A stretch of DNA of 64,000 nucleotides from an uncultured Bacteroidales bacterium (GCA_947302205.1 CAMYVD010000002.1:1-64000), one strand, 5' to 3'. Shown: positions 50,178 through 59,555, counted from the first letter of the stretch. Notes: generated by a model from the letters alone, not told the origin. Numbers and translations are program-made.

Positions 50178-52247
50178 ATGAGTCAAAATATTTCAAAACT
50201 CCGCAATATTGGCATCGCGGCTCACATCGATGCCGGCAAAACCACGGTCTCGGAACGCATCCTTTTTTTCACCGGTGTCAACCGTAAGGTGGGTGAAACC
50301 CACGACGGTCAGGCTACCATGGACTTCATGAAGCAGGAGCAAGAGCGTGGCATCACCATCGCTTCAGCGGCCATCACCGCCCATTGGAACGACCATCAAA
50401 TCAACTTAATCGATACTCCCGGCCACGTGGACTTTACTGTTGAGGTGGAGCGTTCGCTGCGCGTCATCGATGGCATGGTCGCCGTGTTTTGCGCCGTAGG
50501 CGGTGTGGAACCCCAGTCGGAAACCGTTTGGAATCAGGCAGACAAATACCGTGTGCCGCGTATCGCCTTTGTCAACAAGATGGACCGCACCGGTGCCGAC
50601 TTCAACGAGGTGGTCAGCCAGATGCAGAAGTATTTGGGTGCCAATGCTGTGCCGTTACACCTGCCTATCGGATCAGAGTCGACGTTTGAAGGCATGGTCG
50701 ACTTGGTGCAGATGAACTCGGTTCGATTCATCGACAAGGAACGCATTGTAGGTCCCATTCCGGAAAACCTCATGGAACAAGCCCAGGCGGCCCGTCACAA
50801 CCTCATCGAAAAAGTCGCTGACTTGGATGACAACGTAGCTGAACTTTACCTCGAAGACAAGGAGATCCCGACCGACATGCTCATGGCAGCCATCCGTCAA
50901 GCCACCATCAAGCTGATGATGGTGCCTGTGCTTTGTGGCGCCGCTTATAAGAACAAAGGCATCCAACTGCTGCTCGACGCCATCGTTGACTACTTGCCTT
51001 CACCCAAGGATCTCGGTGCGGTCATCGCCCACGACCCCTACAACGAGGAGAAGACCATCCAACGCAACCCCTCCGAAAACGAACCTTTCGCCGCTTTGGC
51101 TTTCAAGCTCATCAACGATCCATACGTAGGTCAGCAGACCTTCATCCGTATCTTCAGCGGTAAGCTGGTGAACGGCATGAGCGTGTATAACACCAACAAG
51201 ACCAAGAGCGAGCGTGTAGGCCGTATTTTCCGCATTAAGGCCAAGGAACGTGAAGAGATTGCTGAGGCCGGTCCGGGTGAAATTGTAGCCCTCGTGGGTA
51301 TGAAATACACCCGCACAGGTGATACCCTTTGCGACGAGAAAGCTCCCGTTTTGCTGGAAAACATCCATATCCCTCCGGCGGTCATTGAGATGAAGGTGAA
51401 CCTCGAGGACAAGAAGAACCGCAGCAAGTTGAGCGAGGCTCTGGCTAAGCTCTGCAACGAAGACCCCTCGTTCCGTGCCCATTTCGATGAGGAGACCGAG
51501 GAAACCATCATTGCCGGCATGGGCGAGTTGCACCTGGAGATCATCGTTGACCGTATCAACACTGAGTTCAAGGTGCCGGTTTCGGTGGGTGCCCCGTCAG
51601 TGTCGTTCCGTGAGACCATTACCGCCCCGTTCGAGTGCAACTACAAGTTCTCGAAACAGACCGGTGGTAAGGGTCAGTACGCTCACACTGTCATCCGCTT
51701 TGAGCCGAATCCAGGCAAGGGCTTCGAGTTTGTCGACATCACCAAAGGCGGCGTGATCCCGAAGGAATACATCCCTTCAGTGGAGAAGGGTCTGGCGGCA
51801 GCCATGAACAAAGGCCCGTTCGCAGGCTATCCTGTGGTGGATGTCAAGTGCGTCTTGGTGGATGGCAGTTCGCACCCCGTGGATTCAAGCGACATGGCTT
51901 TCCAACTCTGCGCCCAGATGTGCTTCAAACAGGCCTTCATGAAAGCCAGCCCTGTGCTGCTTGAGCCTATGATGAAGGTGGAGATCAACACTCCTGACGA
52001 TTACATCGGCAACGTGACAGGCGACGTCAACAAACGTCGTGGCCGCATCGAGAATATGCGTCGTTTCCGCAAGGGCTCACAAAAGTTGGATGCCTTCATC
52101 CCGCTCATGGAGATGTTTGGCTACGCCACAGCCTTGCGCAACCTCACCTCAGGCCGCGCTAACTACTCGATGGAATTCTTCCAATACACGCCTACCCCGA
52201 AAGACAAGCAGGAAGAGATCGTTAAGGAACGGAATAGCAAGGAATAG
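50178..52247 (+). CDS. fusA: Elongation factor G, probable second copy
   Basis: 689 residues, translational GTPase: P-loop AHIDAGKTT, switch I QEQERGITIASAA, DTPGHVDFTVEVERSL, NKMD, followed by domains II-V (SKQTGGKGQYAHTVI, PSVEKGLAAAMNKGPFAGYP, GRIENMRR, LTSGRANYSMEF). Ribosomal protein genes rpsL/rpsG/tuf are not adjacent, and the switch region reads HDGQATMDFMKQ rather than the usual HDGAATMDWMEQ. Both points suggest an EF-G paralogue (EF-G2 type) rather than the str-operon copy. Such paralogues may serve translocation under special conditions or ribosome recycling. A palindromic repeat element starts 3 bp after the stop. Confidence 0.88.
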   Translation: MSQNISKLRNIGIAAHIDAGKTTVSERILFFTGVNRKVGETHDGQATMDFMKQEQERGITIASAAITAHWNDHQINLIDTPGHVDFTVEVERSLRVIDGMVAVFCAVGGVEPQSETVWNQADKYRVPRIAFVNKMDRTGADFNEVVSQMQKYLGANAVPLHLPIGSESTFEGMVDLVQMNSVRFIDKERIVGPIPENLMEQAQAARHNLIEKVADLDDNVAELYLEDKEIPTDMLMAAIRQATIKLMMVPVLCGAAYKNKGIQLLLDAIVDYLPSPKDLGAVIAHDPYNEEKTIQRNPSENEPFAALAFKLINDPYVGQQTFIRIFSGKLVNGMSVYNTNKTKSERVGRIFRIKAKEREEIAEAGPGEIVALVGMKYTRTGDTLCDEKAPVLLENIHIPPAVIEMKVNLEDKKNRSKLSEALAKLCNEDPSFRAHFDEETEETIIAGMGELHLEIIVDRINTEFKVPVSVGAPSVSFRETITAPFECNYKFSKQTGGKGQYAHTVIRFEPNPGKGFEFVDITKGGVIPKEYIPSVEKGLAAAMNKGPFAGYPVVDVKCVLVDGSSHPVDSSDMAFQLCAQMCFKQAFMKASPVLLEPMMKVEINTPDDYIGNVTGDVNKRRGRIENMRRFRKGSQKLDAFIPLMEMFGYATALRNLTSGRANYSMEFFQYTPTPKDKQEEIVKERNSKE

Positions 52248-52250
52248 TAC

Positions 52251-52326
52251 GTCATTGCGAGCGTAGCGAAGCAATCCACTTATCGCCGTTTATGGATTGC
52301 TTCGGCCAAAGGCCTCGCAATGACGC
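52251..52326 (+). repeat. Palindromic repeat element after the EF-G gene
   Basis: 76 bp with the ends CGTCATTGCGAG / CTCGCAATGACG and internal arms AAGCAATCCA / TGGATTGCTT. It forms a long stem-loop directly after the EF-G stop and may act as a transcript end. Same family as 33959-34076. Confidence 0.85.
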
Positions 52327-52336
52327 AAAGCGACGA

Positions 52337-52999
52337 TTAACTACCAGCCTTATTTAACCACTGGCAGAAATCTTTAGTCTTTTTAAACTCCTCCAACACC
52401 CAATCCACAAGGTTTGGGCTATAGAGGTGTTTGTCATCAACCTCTTTCGCCAACAGCCAGTCGCGTTGCTTGAAATACTCAGCGTAAGGATGGTCCTTGG
52501 GATAGCCGTTGGGCACACGTTTCATGTTGCGATAGGTGTCCAAGTTGAAGCCTTTGGCATTTTTGATGGCGGTCTCTAATGGTTGGCCGTTGTAGAGAAT
52601 CTCTTCACGGATGTTCTTCAAGGTCTCAGGGAAAGGCATATACATGCCTGTGCAGAGCATGTTGCCATTGAAATAATCTTCTGATTCTTTGGGCTGTACC
52701 TGAAAATAATACCCGCTGAGCATCGATTTCTTCCCACCTTTGCAGACAAACACTCCGAAATGGGTTTTATAAGGCGTTTTGTCAGCCGAAAAACGGGTAT
52801 CGCGATAGAAACGATAGGTGCAGTCTTTCAGCGTCAGTCCCTGCATGTCGGGGTCGAACTGAGCAACTCCAGCGATGATTTGCTCGGCAATGGCGTTGAA
52901 CTTGGCTTGAGCGCTTTGGTATTCCTGTTTGTGCTCATGAAACCATTCGCGGTTGTTGTTGTGGAGCACGTTGGTGAGAAAGGTGATGATTTCTTCCAT
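52337..52999 (-). CDS. DUF2461-family protein
   Basis: 220 residues from the ATG at 52999. Matches the TIGR02453/DUF2461 family of unknown function: FLTNVLHNNNREWFHEHKQE, YRFYRDTRFSADKTPYKTHF (the family signature), YYFQVQPKESEDYFNGNMLC. Cytoplasmic. The open frame reaches 53023, but the MEEIITFLTN start fits the family better. Single-gene unit; it converges on the palindromic element after the EF-G gene. Confidence 0.88.
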   Translation of the reverse strand: MEEIITFLTNVLHNNNREWFHEHKQEYQSAQAKFNAIAEQIIAGVAQFDPDMQGLTLKDCTYRFYRDTRFSADKTPYKTHFGVFVCKGGKKSMLSGYYFQVQPKESEDYFNGNMLCTGMYMPFPETLKNIREEILYNGQPLETAIKNAKGFNLDTYRNMKRVPNGYPKDHPYAEYFKQRDWLLAKEVDDKHLYSPNLVDWVLEEFKKTKDFCQWLNKAGS

Positions 53000-53050
53000 C
53001 TTTATCCGTTTTTGACAGGACAAAGATAGTGGTTTTGTTTAAAATAACAA

Positions 53051-53440
53051 TCACGAAGCCAACACGGCACAACGGTCGATAATGTCATTAGCGAGTTCAA
53101 AACCGGCATCGCAAACTTTTTTTCTAGAATTGCCATCGTAGTCCATGGAAAGGTGCATGGTGTTATAACTACTAGTCACCAAAGCCAATAACTTCTTATC
53201 CCTTTTTCGTATAGCCTCGTAATAATCATTGATATCAACCCTTGTGCGGCGGTCTTTTCTGACATCGAACACGGCGTCCAATGCCAATAGCACGGAATGC
53301 CAAAGATAATGCCCCGCGGCTCTCACATACTTGTCGTCTTCATACTGTTTTAACTCCGAGTTGTAACGAGCGTTTTCCCGCAAGGTTTGTTCAGCATTGT
53401 CTACATAACGCCTTGCCTCTTTGATCAAATCTTGTTTCAT
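53051..53440 (-). CDS. DUF5618-like protein, copy 1
   Basis: 129 residues, helical, no signal peptide. IKEARRYVDNAEQTLREN, KYVRAAGHYLWHSVLLALDA, RRTRVDINDYYEAIRKRDKK, YDGNSRKKVCDAGFELANDI. A paralogue at 59571-59963 shares more than half of its residues by eye. The all-helical form with a conserved RxxxHxLW-like patch recalls HEPN-type proteins, but this is only an impression. The promoter region (CGCTGCAAAAATA at 53461-53474) is also conserved between the two copies. Confidence 0.7.
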   Translation of the reverse strand: MKQDLIKEARRYVDNAEQTLRENARYNSELKQYEDDKYVRAAGHYLWHSVLLALDAVFDVRKDRRTRVDINDYYEAIRKRDKKLLALVTSSYNTMHLSMDYDGNSRKKVCDAGFELANDIIDRCAVLAS

Positions 53441-53466
53441 GAGAAATCATTTTTATTAATACGCTG

Positions 53467-53474
53467 CAAAAATA
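53467..53474 (-). promoter_or_regulatory. -7 box of DUF5618 copy 1
   Basis: TATTTTTG on the minus strand, with TTGAC (from AAAAAAGTCAAG) about 19 bp upstream as a -33 element. The same arrangement recurs before copy 2. Confidence 0.55.
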
Positions 53475-53660
53475 ACAATATTTTTAAAAAAGTCAAGGGT
53501 TTCTGTGTTGAAATTTTGGATACAGAATGAATCTTGGCTAATAAAAAAATAAGGACAAATTATCTTGTTTAGAATTAATAAATCATTGATTATCAACAAG
53601 AAAAGTTATTGACGTTTGAGTAAAAACAAGGACATCTTTCACTGGTCCGGCCGAACCCCC

Positions 53661-53689
53661 TTGACAAATGTTTTTTCTGTCTAATTTTG
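53661..53689 (+). promoter_or_regulatory. Promoter of the TPR regulator gene
   Basis: TTGAC at 53661 as the -33 element, 18 bp between TTG and TAATTTTG (53682-53689). One of the best matches to the Bacteroidota consensus in the window. The rest of the 268-bp gap 53441-53708 is AT-rich and holds nothing else I can name. Confidence 0.6.
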
Positions 53690-53708
53690 CTTCAACAAAA
53701 GTTTGACA

Positions 53709-55175
53709 ATGAAACTCCGTTTGTTGATATCAATCATTATTTGCCTTTTGTTGCAGGCATGCAATACCCAGACCAAACGGGTGGATCAGGCCAAGACCCT
53801 CTATATGGAAGGCGTGCGCCTGCGTGAGCAACGTCTCTCAGAGGAAGCCGCCGAGTGTTTCTTGAAAGGATTGGAACAGCTACGTGGTTGCGAGAAGACC
53901 GAAAAGGTGCTCCTGTTGGAAGGCCAGCTTTGCGACAACCTCGGTGCCATGTACCTTAAACACGGTCTGTTTGAGGATGCTTATGCGCAGCATCAGCAGG
54001 CCTTGGTTTGTTTCCGCCAAATTGCCGACTCCACGGGCATGATGAACGCCTATCGCAACACGGGCCGTGTGGTTTGCGCCCAAGAACAATTTACCCAAAC
54101 TAAACAGTATTACGACTCGGCTTTCCGTATAGCCTCATTGTTGAACGATCGAGCCATGCTGAGCGACCTCTACCTGGAGATGGGCCGCGACTACTACATG
54201 AGGATGGGCAATTGCACCCAAGGCATTGAGAGCGTCAACCAAGCCCTGCAAGGCAGTCTCAACGACAATGACACCGACATCGCCCACATGACTTTAGGCA
54301 TCCTTTATTATTACACCGCTGATTACGACCAAGCCAGATCCTATTTGAACGAGGCCTTGCGCAGCGAACGAGCGGGACTGAAAATGTCGGTCTATCAAAC
54401 GCTTTTTGCCATCGCGTGCGTCGAAAAAGACTACCAACAGGCTATCCAATACCATAAATTATACGCTTCCAATATGCTGGAAGCCGAAGCGGAACACTCC
54501 AGCGAGGCTATGCAGCGCATCAAGGCGGAATATGAGCTGAAAGCCCAGAAAAATGAGTTGGACAGCCTGCACCGCAACCGCTACTTGAAACTCTATCTGA
54601 TCATCGCCCTTTCGGTGATCGCATTGCTAATTATTATATTGATTGTCAGAAAGATCATCTTCAACCATAAACTGGAGATGGAGCGTTTTCGGAATCAGGT
54701 AGAACGTAACCAGAACCGCATCCACGAGCTGGTGAGCGACATGGAAACTCTGATCCGCACCAACGACGAGTTAAGGCGTAATCAACAGACCCTCTCGCAA
54801 AAAGAGCTAATGATGACCCAGAAGATCATGGCCCGCAACAAGGTGATGGTCACGGCTCAGGCGCTCAGCGAGGAAATCAACAACGATACGCTCAACTTCG
54901 AGCTCAACGACAACGACTGGACGGATTTCGTCAACCTCACCGACCTGCTCTTCGATGGCTTTTCGCAGCGGCTGCTTCAGTTGTATCCCAAGCTCGGCAA
55001 GTGGGATGTGCGCATCTGCTGTCTCTCCAAGAACGGTTTCTCCAACCAAGTGATTTCGATCTTGTTAGACACCCAAACCGACTCGTATTACAAACGCAAA
55101 ACCCGAATCAAACAAATGAAGATGAATCTCGGTAACGACAACCGTAGCTTCGAGGAGATTGTTAATGCAGTGTAA
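53709..55175 (+). CDS. TPR lipoprotein regulator with TM and HTH
   Basis: 488 residues from the ATG at 53709. Lipoprotein-type signal (MKLRLLISIIICLLLQAC), periplasmic tetratricopeptide repeats (about 30-275: LYMEGVRLREQRLSEEAAEC, NLGAMYLKHGLFEDAYAQHQ, DYDQARSYLNEALRSE), a membrane helix (about 295-317, LYLIIALSVIALLIIILIVR), a coiled coil (325-380) and a C-terminal LuxR-like helix-turn-helix (about 425-488: KLGKWDVRICCLSKNGFSNQ, VISILLDTQTDSYYKRKTRI). A one-piece membrane regulator sensing the periplasm. The secreted GLUG protein follows 19 bp later and is the likely target or co-expressed partner. Confidence 0.8.
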   Translation: MKLRLLISIIICLLLQACNTQTKRVDQAKTLYMEGVRLREQRLSEEAAECFLKGLEQLRGCEKTEKVLLLEGQLCDNLGAMYLKHGLFEDAYAQHQQALVCFRQIADSTGMMNAYRNTGRVVCAQEQFTQTKQYYDSAFRIASLLNDRAMLSDLYLEMGRDYYMRMGNCTQGIESVNQALQGSLNDNDTDIAHMTLGILYYYTADYDQARSYLNEALRSERAGLKMSVYQTLFAIACVEKDYQQAIQYHKLYASNMLEAEAEHSSEAMQRIKAEYELKAQKNELDSLHRNRYLKLYLIIALSVIALLIIILIVRKIIFNHKLEMERFRNQVERNQNRIHELVSDMETLIRTNDELRRNQQTLSQKELMMTQKIMARNKVMVTAQALSEEINNDTLNFELNDNDWTDFVNLTDLLFDGFSQRLLQLYPKLGKWDVRICCLSKNGFSNQVISILLDTQTDSYYKRKTRIKQMKMNLGNDNRSFEEIVNAV

Positions 55176-55194
55176 ATAATTAAAAATCAATAAT

Positions 55195-57894
55195 ATGAAA
55201 AAGCTATTATTCTCTTTTTTTATGTTAACGGCCATCAGCGGCCTAGCGCAATCAACTTATTATCCTTTGGTTCATGAGGGTGATGATCAGCAATGGAATG
55301 TATTGTACATCGTAGAACCCTATCAATATACCTGGAATACTGATATTCAGTTTATTGAAGGCGATTCCATCATTGATGGTATAGCATATAAGCAAGCCTG
55401 GAGAAAAAGCTCGGGTGGTACAGGGCTTCGTTTAAAAGGTTTTGTGCGAGAAGAAAACAAGCGTGTTTATTCTCGGTTGCTGTCGTATTATAATGGGGAG
55501 TATGTATTGGGAGAAGAAGTCCTGCTTTATGACTTTAACCTTACGGAGGGCGACACGGTGACAGTTGGTGAAAATAACGAAACGCTAATGGTGATAGAAG
55601 AATCCGAAGTGGAAGTGGATGGCACCATGAGACGGCAATTGGGCCTTGGGTACGAACCTTGGCCTTTGGGTTCGGTTTATGAATACTGGATTGAAGGCGT
55701 GGGCAGCACATACGGATTCCTGAACAGCGGCTCTGAAAGCCTATGTGGCTCATCTTCCCATTTACTGTGCTACTACGAAAACAACGGTTTGATTTGGGAC
55801 AATGGGGAGTTTGACGAATGTGTGATGAACAATAACAACCCTTACTGTTGGGACGGCACTGTGGCAGAAGCATACTCCGGTGGCGATGGCACAGAAGAAA
55901 ACCCTTACCAGATTGTAACGGCAGAACAGCTTGCTTTGCTTGCTGAGCAGACAGATAACGGCACAGGTGGAGACGCTTACTATATTCTTACAAGGGATAT
56001 ATGTTTGGGTTCCATCTCACAGACGCCGTGGAAACCCATCGGAAGGTATTCTACAGGACAAACTAGCAGACCTTTTACTGGCGTTTTTGATGGAAATGGT
56101 CATAAGATTGAAAATATAATAATAAATGATACTTATGACGATGATGCTATGGGCCTTTTCGGCTACACCGATGGTGCTGAGATTGTTAATGTCAATTTGT
56201 CGGATTGTCGGCTTACTGGAGGGGAGTATGCAGGTGGTTTGGTAGGTTATGCTGGTTCGACGGATATTTTTAATTGTAGCGTCCAAAATTCACAAATTAT
56301 TACCACAGGTGGAGTGGCTGGCGGCATCGTCGGCCATGCGGGAATGCCTTTCGGAATTCATGAAACAAATGAAAACGTCTCAAAAATAACGAATTGCGAG
56401 ATTAATCGTGTAACCGTAGAAAGCGCTGTTGATGCTGGCGGCATTGTCGGAAAGGTTAACGATGACTTGTTTTATGCACGTTATCTTGTTTCGAATTGTG
56501 GTGCCCACAACGAACAATATTACCATGTAAAAGGCAGTGTTTCAGGTGGCATCGTAGGCGAGATGAGATACGGAATCGTTGAGGGATGCGCCAGTCAAAC
56601 CATAGTTGTAGGTACAGGACAAGTGAGCAACGTGTGTGTAGGTGGCATCGCAGGTAGTATTCACGGTTCCAGTGTGATTGCCAATTCATATAACCGAGGC
56701 AATGTCGTCGCGGACTTTGAGTTTGCAGGGGGTATCGTCGGTTATTCGGCAGGCTCTCTATACAATGTTTACAATGCAGGCGAAATCTATATGCCAGATC
56801 CTAATAGTAGTGGCTACGGAACTATCGTTGGCATTGTTCAAGACGGTACTTATCTCAACTGCTATTGGCTTGAAAATGAGATTCCCGCTGCAGGTAATTA
56901 TTACATGCCCGAAATGATTGGCTCGACATCGTTCCATCAAGGCGCAACGCCAAAGAGTTGGGTGCTCAATGAAGAACAATACGGTACCACCGATTTGGTC
57001 AAAGCATTGAATCTCGGCCCCAACGACAATTACCTTTGGCTCGAAGATGCCAATAATACTAACGACGGCTTCCCCGTTTGTGTTTCCATTGAGCCAACCA
57101 ATCTGGTTTCCGGTTCCGAATGGTACTACGAAATCCTAAACGACGATGGCAGCATCACCTACCAGTATTTGCAGCACACAAATGACACCACCATTCAAGA
57201 TGAGCCTGTACAAATCATCGTGAAGATCAACACGCTTTACGACAAAGGCAAACATGTAGAGAAGAGTCACGAATACATCTATGAAAGAGACGATAAGGTC
57301 TATTGGTGGAATAAGACTCTGGAAGAGTTTACCGTGCTTTACGATTACAACGCCCAAGTCGGTGATGAATGGGAGATTAAGGTTGGTTTGGAAAGCTTGG
57401 TGATGCATGTGGTCTCAGTGGAACTGTACGAATATGAAGGACGGCAGTACAAGATGCTTCAAGTGAGCGATGCAGAAAACCTTTTCAGCGGTACGATAGT
57501 TTGCGGTATTGGCCATTTGACAAGTTTCTTCCCTGAAAGACTGCTCAGTAAAGGCTATCGTGTAGAAGGCATCCGTTGCTTCTGGCAAGACGGTGAATTG
57601 GTTTTCAAATATGGCGAGAAGGAATGTGACGAGGTCTATGAAGAATTCCATGATTACAGCTTGGATGACCTCAATGGATCGGAAGAATTCAGCATCTTCC
57701 CCAATCCTACCGATGGCATGATCACCATTTCAGGTAGACAAACTGGCGAATACCGCATCACCAATCTTATGGGTCAAACCCTGATGACGGGTCAGATCGA
57801 GAGCGAAAACCAACAAATCAATATATCGGCATTATCCGATGGGATGTTTTTCATTACCTTTGCCGGATCAACCCGGAAATTCATAAAGCATTAA
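55195..57894 (+). CDS. GLUG-repeat surface protein, T9SS cargo
   Basis: 899 residues. Signal peptide (MKKLLFSFFMLTAISGLAQS). The N-terminal region (20-220) has a YEYWIEGVGSTYGFL stretch seen in T9SS cargo of unknown role. Then come GLUG repeats forming a β-helix (about 225-475: GLFGYTDGAEIVNVNLSDCR, YAGGLVGYAGSTDIFNCSVQ, AGGIVGKVNDD, CVGGIAGSIHGSSVIANSYN), a second YEYWIEG-like region (about 640-820) and a T9SS sorting domain (about 833-899: SIFPNPTDGMITISG, ending STRKFIKH). Probably a surface-attached or released adhesin-like protein. Followed by three lipoprotein genes in the same direction. Confidence 0.82.
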   Translation: MKKLLFSFFMLTAISGLAQSTYYPLVHEGDDQQWNVLYIVEPYQYTWNTDIQFIEGDSIIDGIAYKQAWRKSSGGTGLRLKGFVREENKRVYSRLLSYYNGEYVLGEEVLLYDFNLTEGDTVTVGENNETLMVIEESEVEVDGTMRRQLGLGYEPWPLGSVYEYWIEGVGSTYGFLNSGSESLCGSSSHLLCYYENNGLIWDNGEFDECVMNNNNPYCWDGTVAEAYSGGDGTEENPYQIVTAEQLALLAEQTDNGTGGDAYYILTRDICLGSISQTPWKPIGRYSTGQTSRPFTGVFDGNGHKIENIIINDTYDDDAMGLFGYTDGAEIVNVNLSDCRLTGGEYAGGLVGYAGSTDIFNCSVQNSQIITTGGVAGGIVGHAGMPFGIHETNENVSKITNCEINRVTVESAVDAGGIVGKVNDDLFYARYLVSNCGAHNEQYYHVKGSVSGGIVGEMRYGIVEGCASQTIVVGTGQVSNVCVGGIAGSIHGSSVIANSYNRGNVVADFEFAGGIVGYSAGSLYNVYNAGEIYMPDPNSSGYGTIVGIVQDGTYLNCYWLENEIPAAGNYYMPEMIGSTSFHQGATPKSWVLNEEQYGTTDLVKALNLGPNDNYLWLEDANNTNDGFPVCVSIEPTNLVSGSEWYYEILNDDGSITYQYLQHTNDTTIQDEPVQIIVKINTLYDKGKHVEKSHEYIYERDDKVYWWNKTLEEFTVLYDYNAQVGDEWEIKVGLESLVMHVVSVELYEYEGRQYKMLQVSDAENLFSGTIVCGIGHLTSFFPERLLSKGYRVEGIRCFWQDGELVFKYGEKECDEVYEEFHDYSLDDLNGSEEFSIFPNPTDGMITISGRQTGEYRITNLMGQTLMTGQIESENQQINISALSDGMFFITFAGSTRKFIKH

Positions 57895-57904
57895 GCAACT
57901 AAAT

Positions 57905-58285
57905 ATGAAAAAACTTCTTTTAATTGCGCTCTCCATGATGGTTTTGGTGGCGATATCCGCCTGCAAAGGTGATGCCTATGGCGATGTCTTTGTAAACAGA
58001 AAACCAGTGACATTTCACGTGAGTGCTGATAACGGCAATCCCATCTCGAAAGCTGAGGTCAAAGCAGAGGAACTGGATAGTTTCGACAACGACCCCATCA
58101 TCAACCGAACAAGAAGTGTTTTTACGGACTCCAATGGGATAGCCACCATTACTGATGCCGCTTTCGACCATGAGTCCCGAACCAACAGATTCTCTTTCAT
58201 CGCCGATGATTACGTGGTTTTCGACACCCTCTTCGCCTCTTGGACCGATACGGTAGATATCGTACTTTGCCCAAGTGAAAGATAA
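57905..58285 (+). CDS. Small lipoprotein
   Basis: 126 residues; lipoprotein signal MKKLLLIALSMMVLVAISAC. The mature part (VTFHVSADNGNPISKAEVKA, TDSNGIATITDAAF, ADDYVVFDTLFASWTDTVDI) looks like one β-sandwich of the carboxypeptidase-regulatory or Ig type, with the usual DxxGxATI turn. It starts 10 bp after the GLUG gene stop. Function unknown; likely a surface partner of the GLUG protein. Confidence 0.7.
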   Translation: MKKLLLIALSMMVLVAISACKGDAYGDVFVNRKPVTFHVSADNGNPISKAEVKAEELDSFDNDPIINRTRSVFTDSNGIATITDAAFDHESRTNRFSFIADDYVVFDTLFASWTDTVDIVLCPSER

Positions 58286-58297
58286 AAACAATCCGTC

Positions 58298-58942
58298 ATG
58301 AAAAGATTTGGTTTTTTACTGATGGCTTTCGTCTCGGTCATCTGCTTGACAGGTTGTCCGGGCAAAGAGCCAGAGGTTATTGACCTGGGTGCCATTCCCG
58401 AAAAATATCTTGCCACAGTGCCTTACGAGGATGGCCAGACCTTCTATCTTCAGCACGAGAGCGACCGAAACATCATTCCTTTCAAAGTTAGCCGCCATCG
58501 CATTCTGAGCCAAGGCAACGATGCTTGGGGGGTCGAGTATTACGGGAAATACAAACCGGCTCCTTCTGTTTATTTCGACTATGAAGTTGATGTCACCACC
58601 TGTAAACCCGACTACCCGATATTTGACATTAAACTCCAGTTCTCCAATGCTTATATGGCTGACAGCATGTATTATCACCAGCCTATTCAGCAAAAAACCG
58701 CTCAACTGAACTGCCATAACTTGTACACCCTGTTCCCGCTGATCGGCGAACCTACGGACCAGATTACCGTGCTCGATTCTATCGAAGTCAACGGTCACAC
58801 CTATTTCGATGTGTTTGAATTTGTCGAAGAGGGAAGCTCACAAGACATTGACATCAAGTCGTTTTATTACAATTACGAAAAAGGCGTCATCGCCATCTTC
58901 ATGTCGAACGGTGAAAAATATTTGCTTTATGAAGAGAAATAG
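58298..58942 (+). CDS. Lipoprotein, paralogue of the next gene
   Basis: 214 residues; lipoprotein signal MKRFGFLLMAFVSVICLTGC. β-rich (FYLQHESDRNIIPFKVSRHR, KPAPSVYFDYEVDVTTCKPD, EVNGHTYFDVFEFVEEGSSQ), ending YNYEKGVIAIFMSNGEKYLL. The C-terminal form (NGxTYxDVxxF ... YY ... G) recurs in the next protein. No known family named. 12 bp after the previous lipoprotein, and it overlaps the next gene by 14 bp. Confidence 0.7.
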   Translation: MKRFGFLLMAFVSVICLTGCPGKEPEVIDLGAIPEKYLATVPYEDGQTFYLQHESDRNIIPFKVSRHRILSQGNDAWGVEYYGKYKPAPSVYFDYEVDVTTCKPDYPIFDIKLQFSNAYMADSMYYHQPIQQKTAQLNCHNLYTLFPLIGEPTDQITVLDSIEVNGHTYFDVFEFVEEGSSQDIDIKSFYYNYEKGVIAIFMSNGEKYLLYEEK

Positions 58943-59555
58943 CATTTGGATGGCCTTCATGTTGTTGTTGGCCTTTACCTCGTGTGTGAAAACAGAATAT
59001 CATTATGTAGACAACGACCTGAAGGTCTGGTTTGTAGACCAAGACAAAGCCGATTTCATGGTGCGTGACCAGAATGACATCGCCCAAGTTTTCCATGTCG
59101 ACGACACTGTGGTGGATATGATTCCCAGTGGTTCCTATTTTCTATGCTTCGAGACCGACGACGACTTTTGCGAAAACATTCACCAAAACGGTCGTGTCAC
59201 CTACTTTGTTGGCGACGCCCTCAGGCTGAGTATCACCAACTATTACGAAACAAGTTCGCATTTTTCCTTGTATTTCTACGACGTGTGTTTCACGATAGAA
59301 GTGGCGGATGACCAGTTCTCATGCTCGGAATGTTTGGACGACAGGGCACTTGGCGGGACAGTGCCTTGCACCATGGAGATGCTTGATTTCCATGAGGTCA
59401 ACGGCAAGACTTATCAAGACGTCATGCACTTCAAGATTACCGATTTTGATGCCATTTCCTCTCGAAACACCTTCCCATCAGAGCTGTACTACGCCAAGCA
59501 TTATGGTCCCATTGAGTATGAATTAGGCGGAAAAGTCCGTTGTTTAAGGGAATAA
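58929..59555 (+). CDS. Lipoprotein, third of the cluster
   Basis: 208 residues from the ATG at 58929 inside the end of the previous gene (14-bp overlap). Lipoprotein signal MKRNSIWMAFMLLLAFTSC. The mature part: YHYVDNDLKVWFVDQDKADF, ITNYYETSSHFSLYFYDVCF, DFHEVNGKTYQDVMHFKITD, then YYAKHYGPIEYELGGKV. This ending matches the layout of the preceding gene and of Bacteroidota lipoproteins that carry NGKxYxxVxH. Translational coupling suggests that the lipoproteins are made together. Confidence 0.7.
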   Translation: MKRNSIWMAFMLLLAFTSCVKTEYHYVDNDLKVWFVDQDKADFMVRDQNDIAQVFHVDDTVVDMIPSGSYFLCFETDDDFCENIHQNGRVTYFVGDALRLSITNYYETSSHFSLYFYDVCFTIEVADDQFSCSECLDDRALGGTVPCTMEMLDFHEVNGKTYQDVMHFKITDFDAISSRNTFPSELYYAKHYGPIEYELGGKVRCLRE

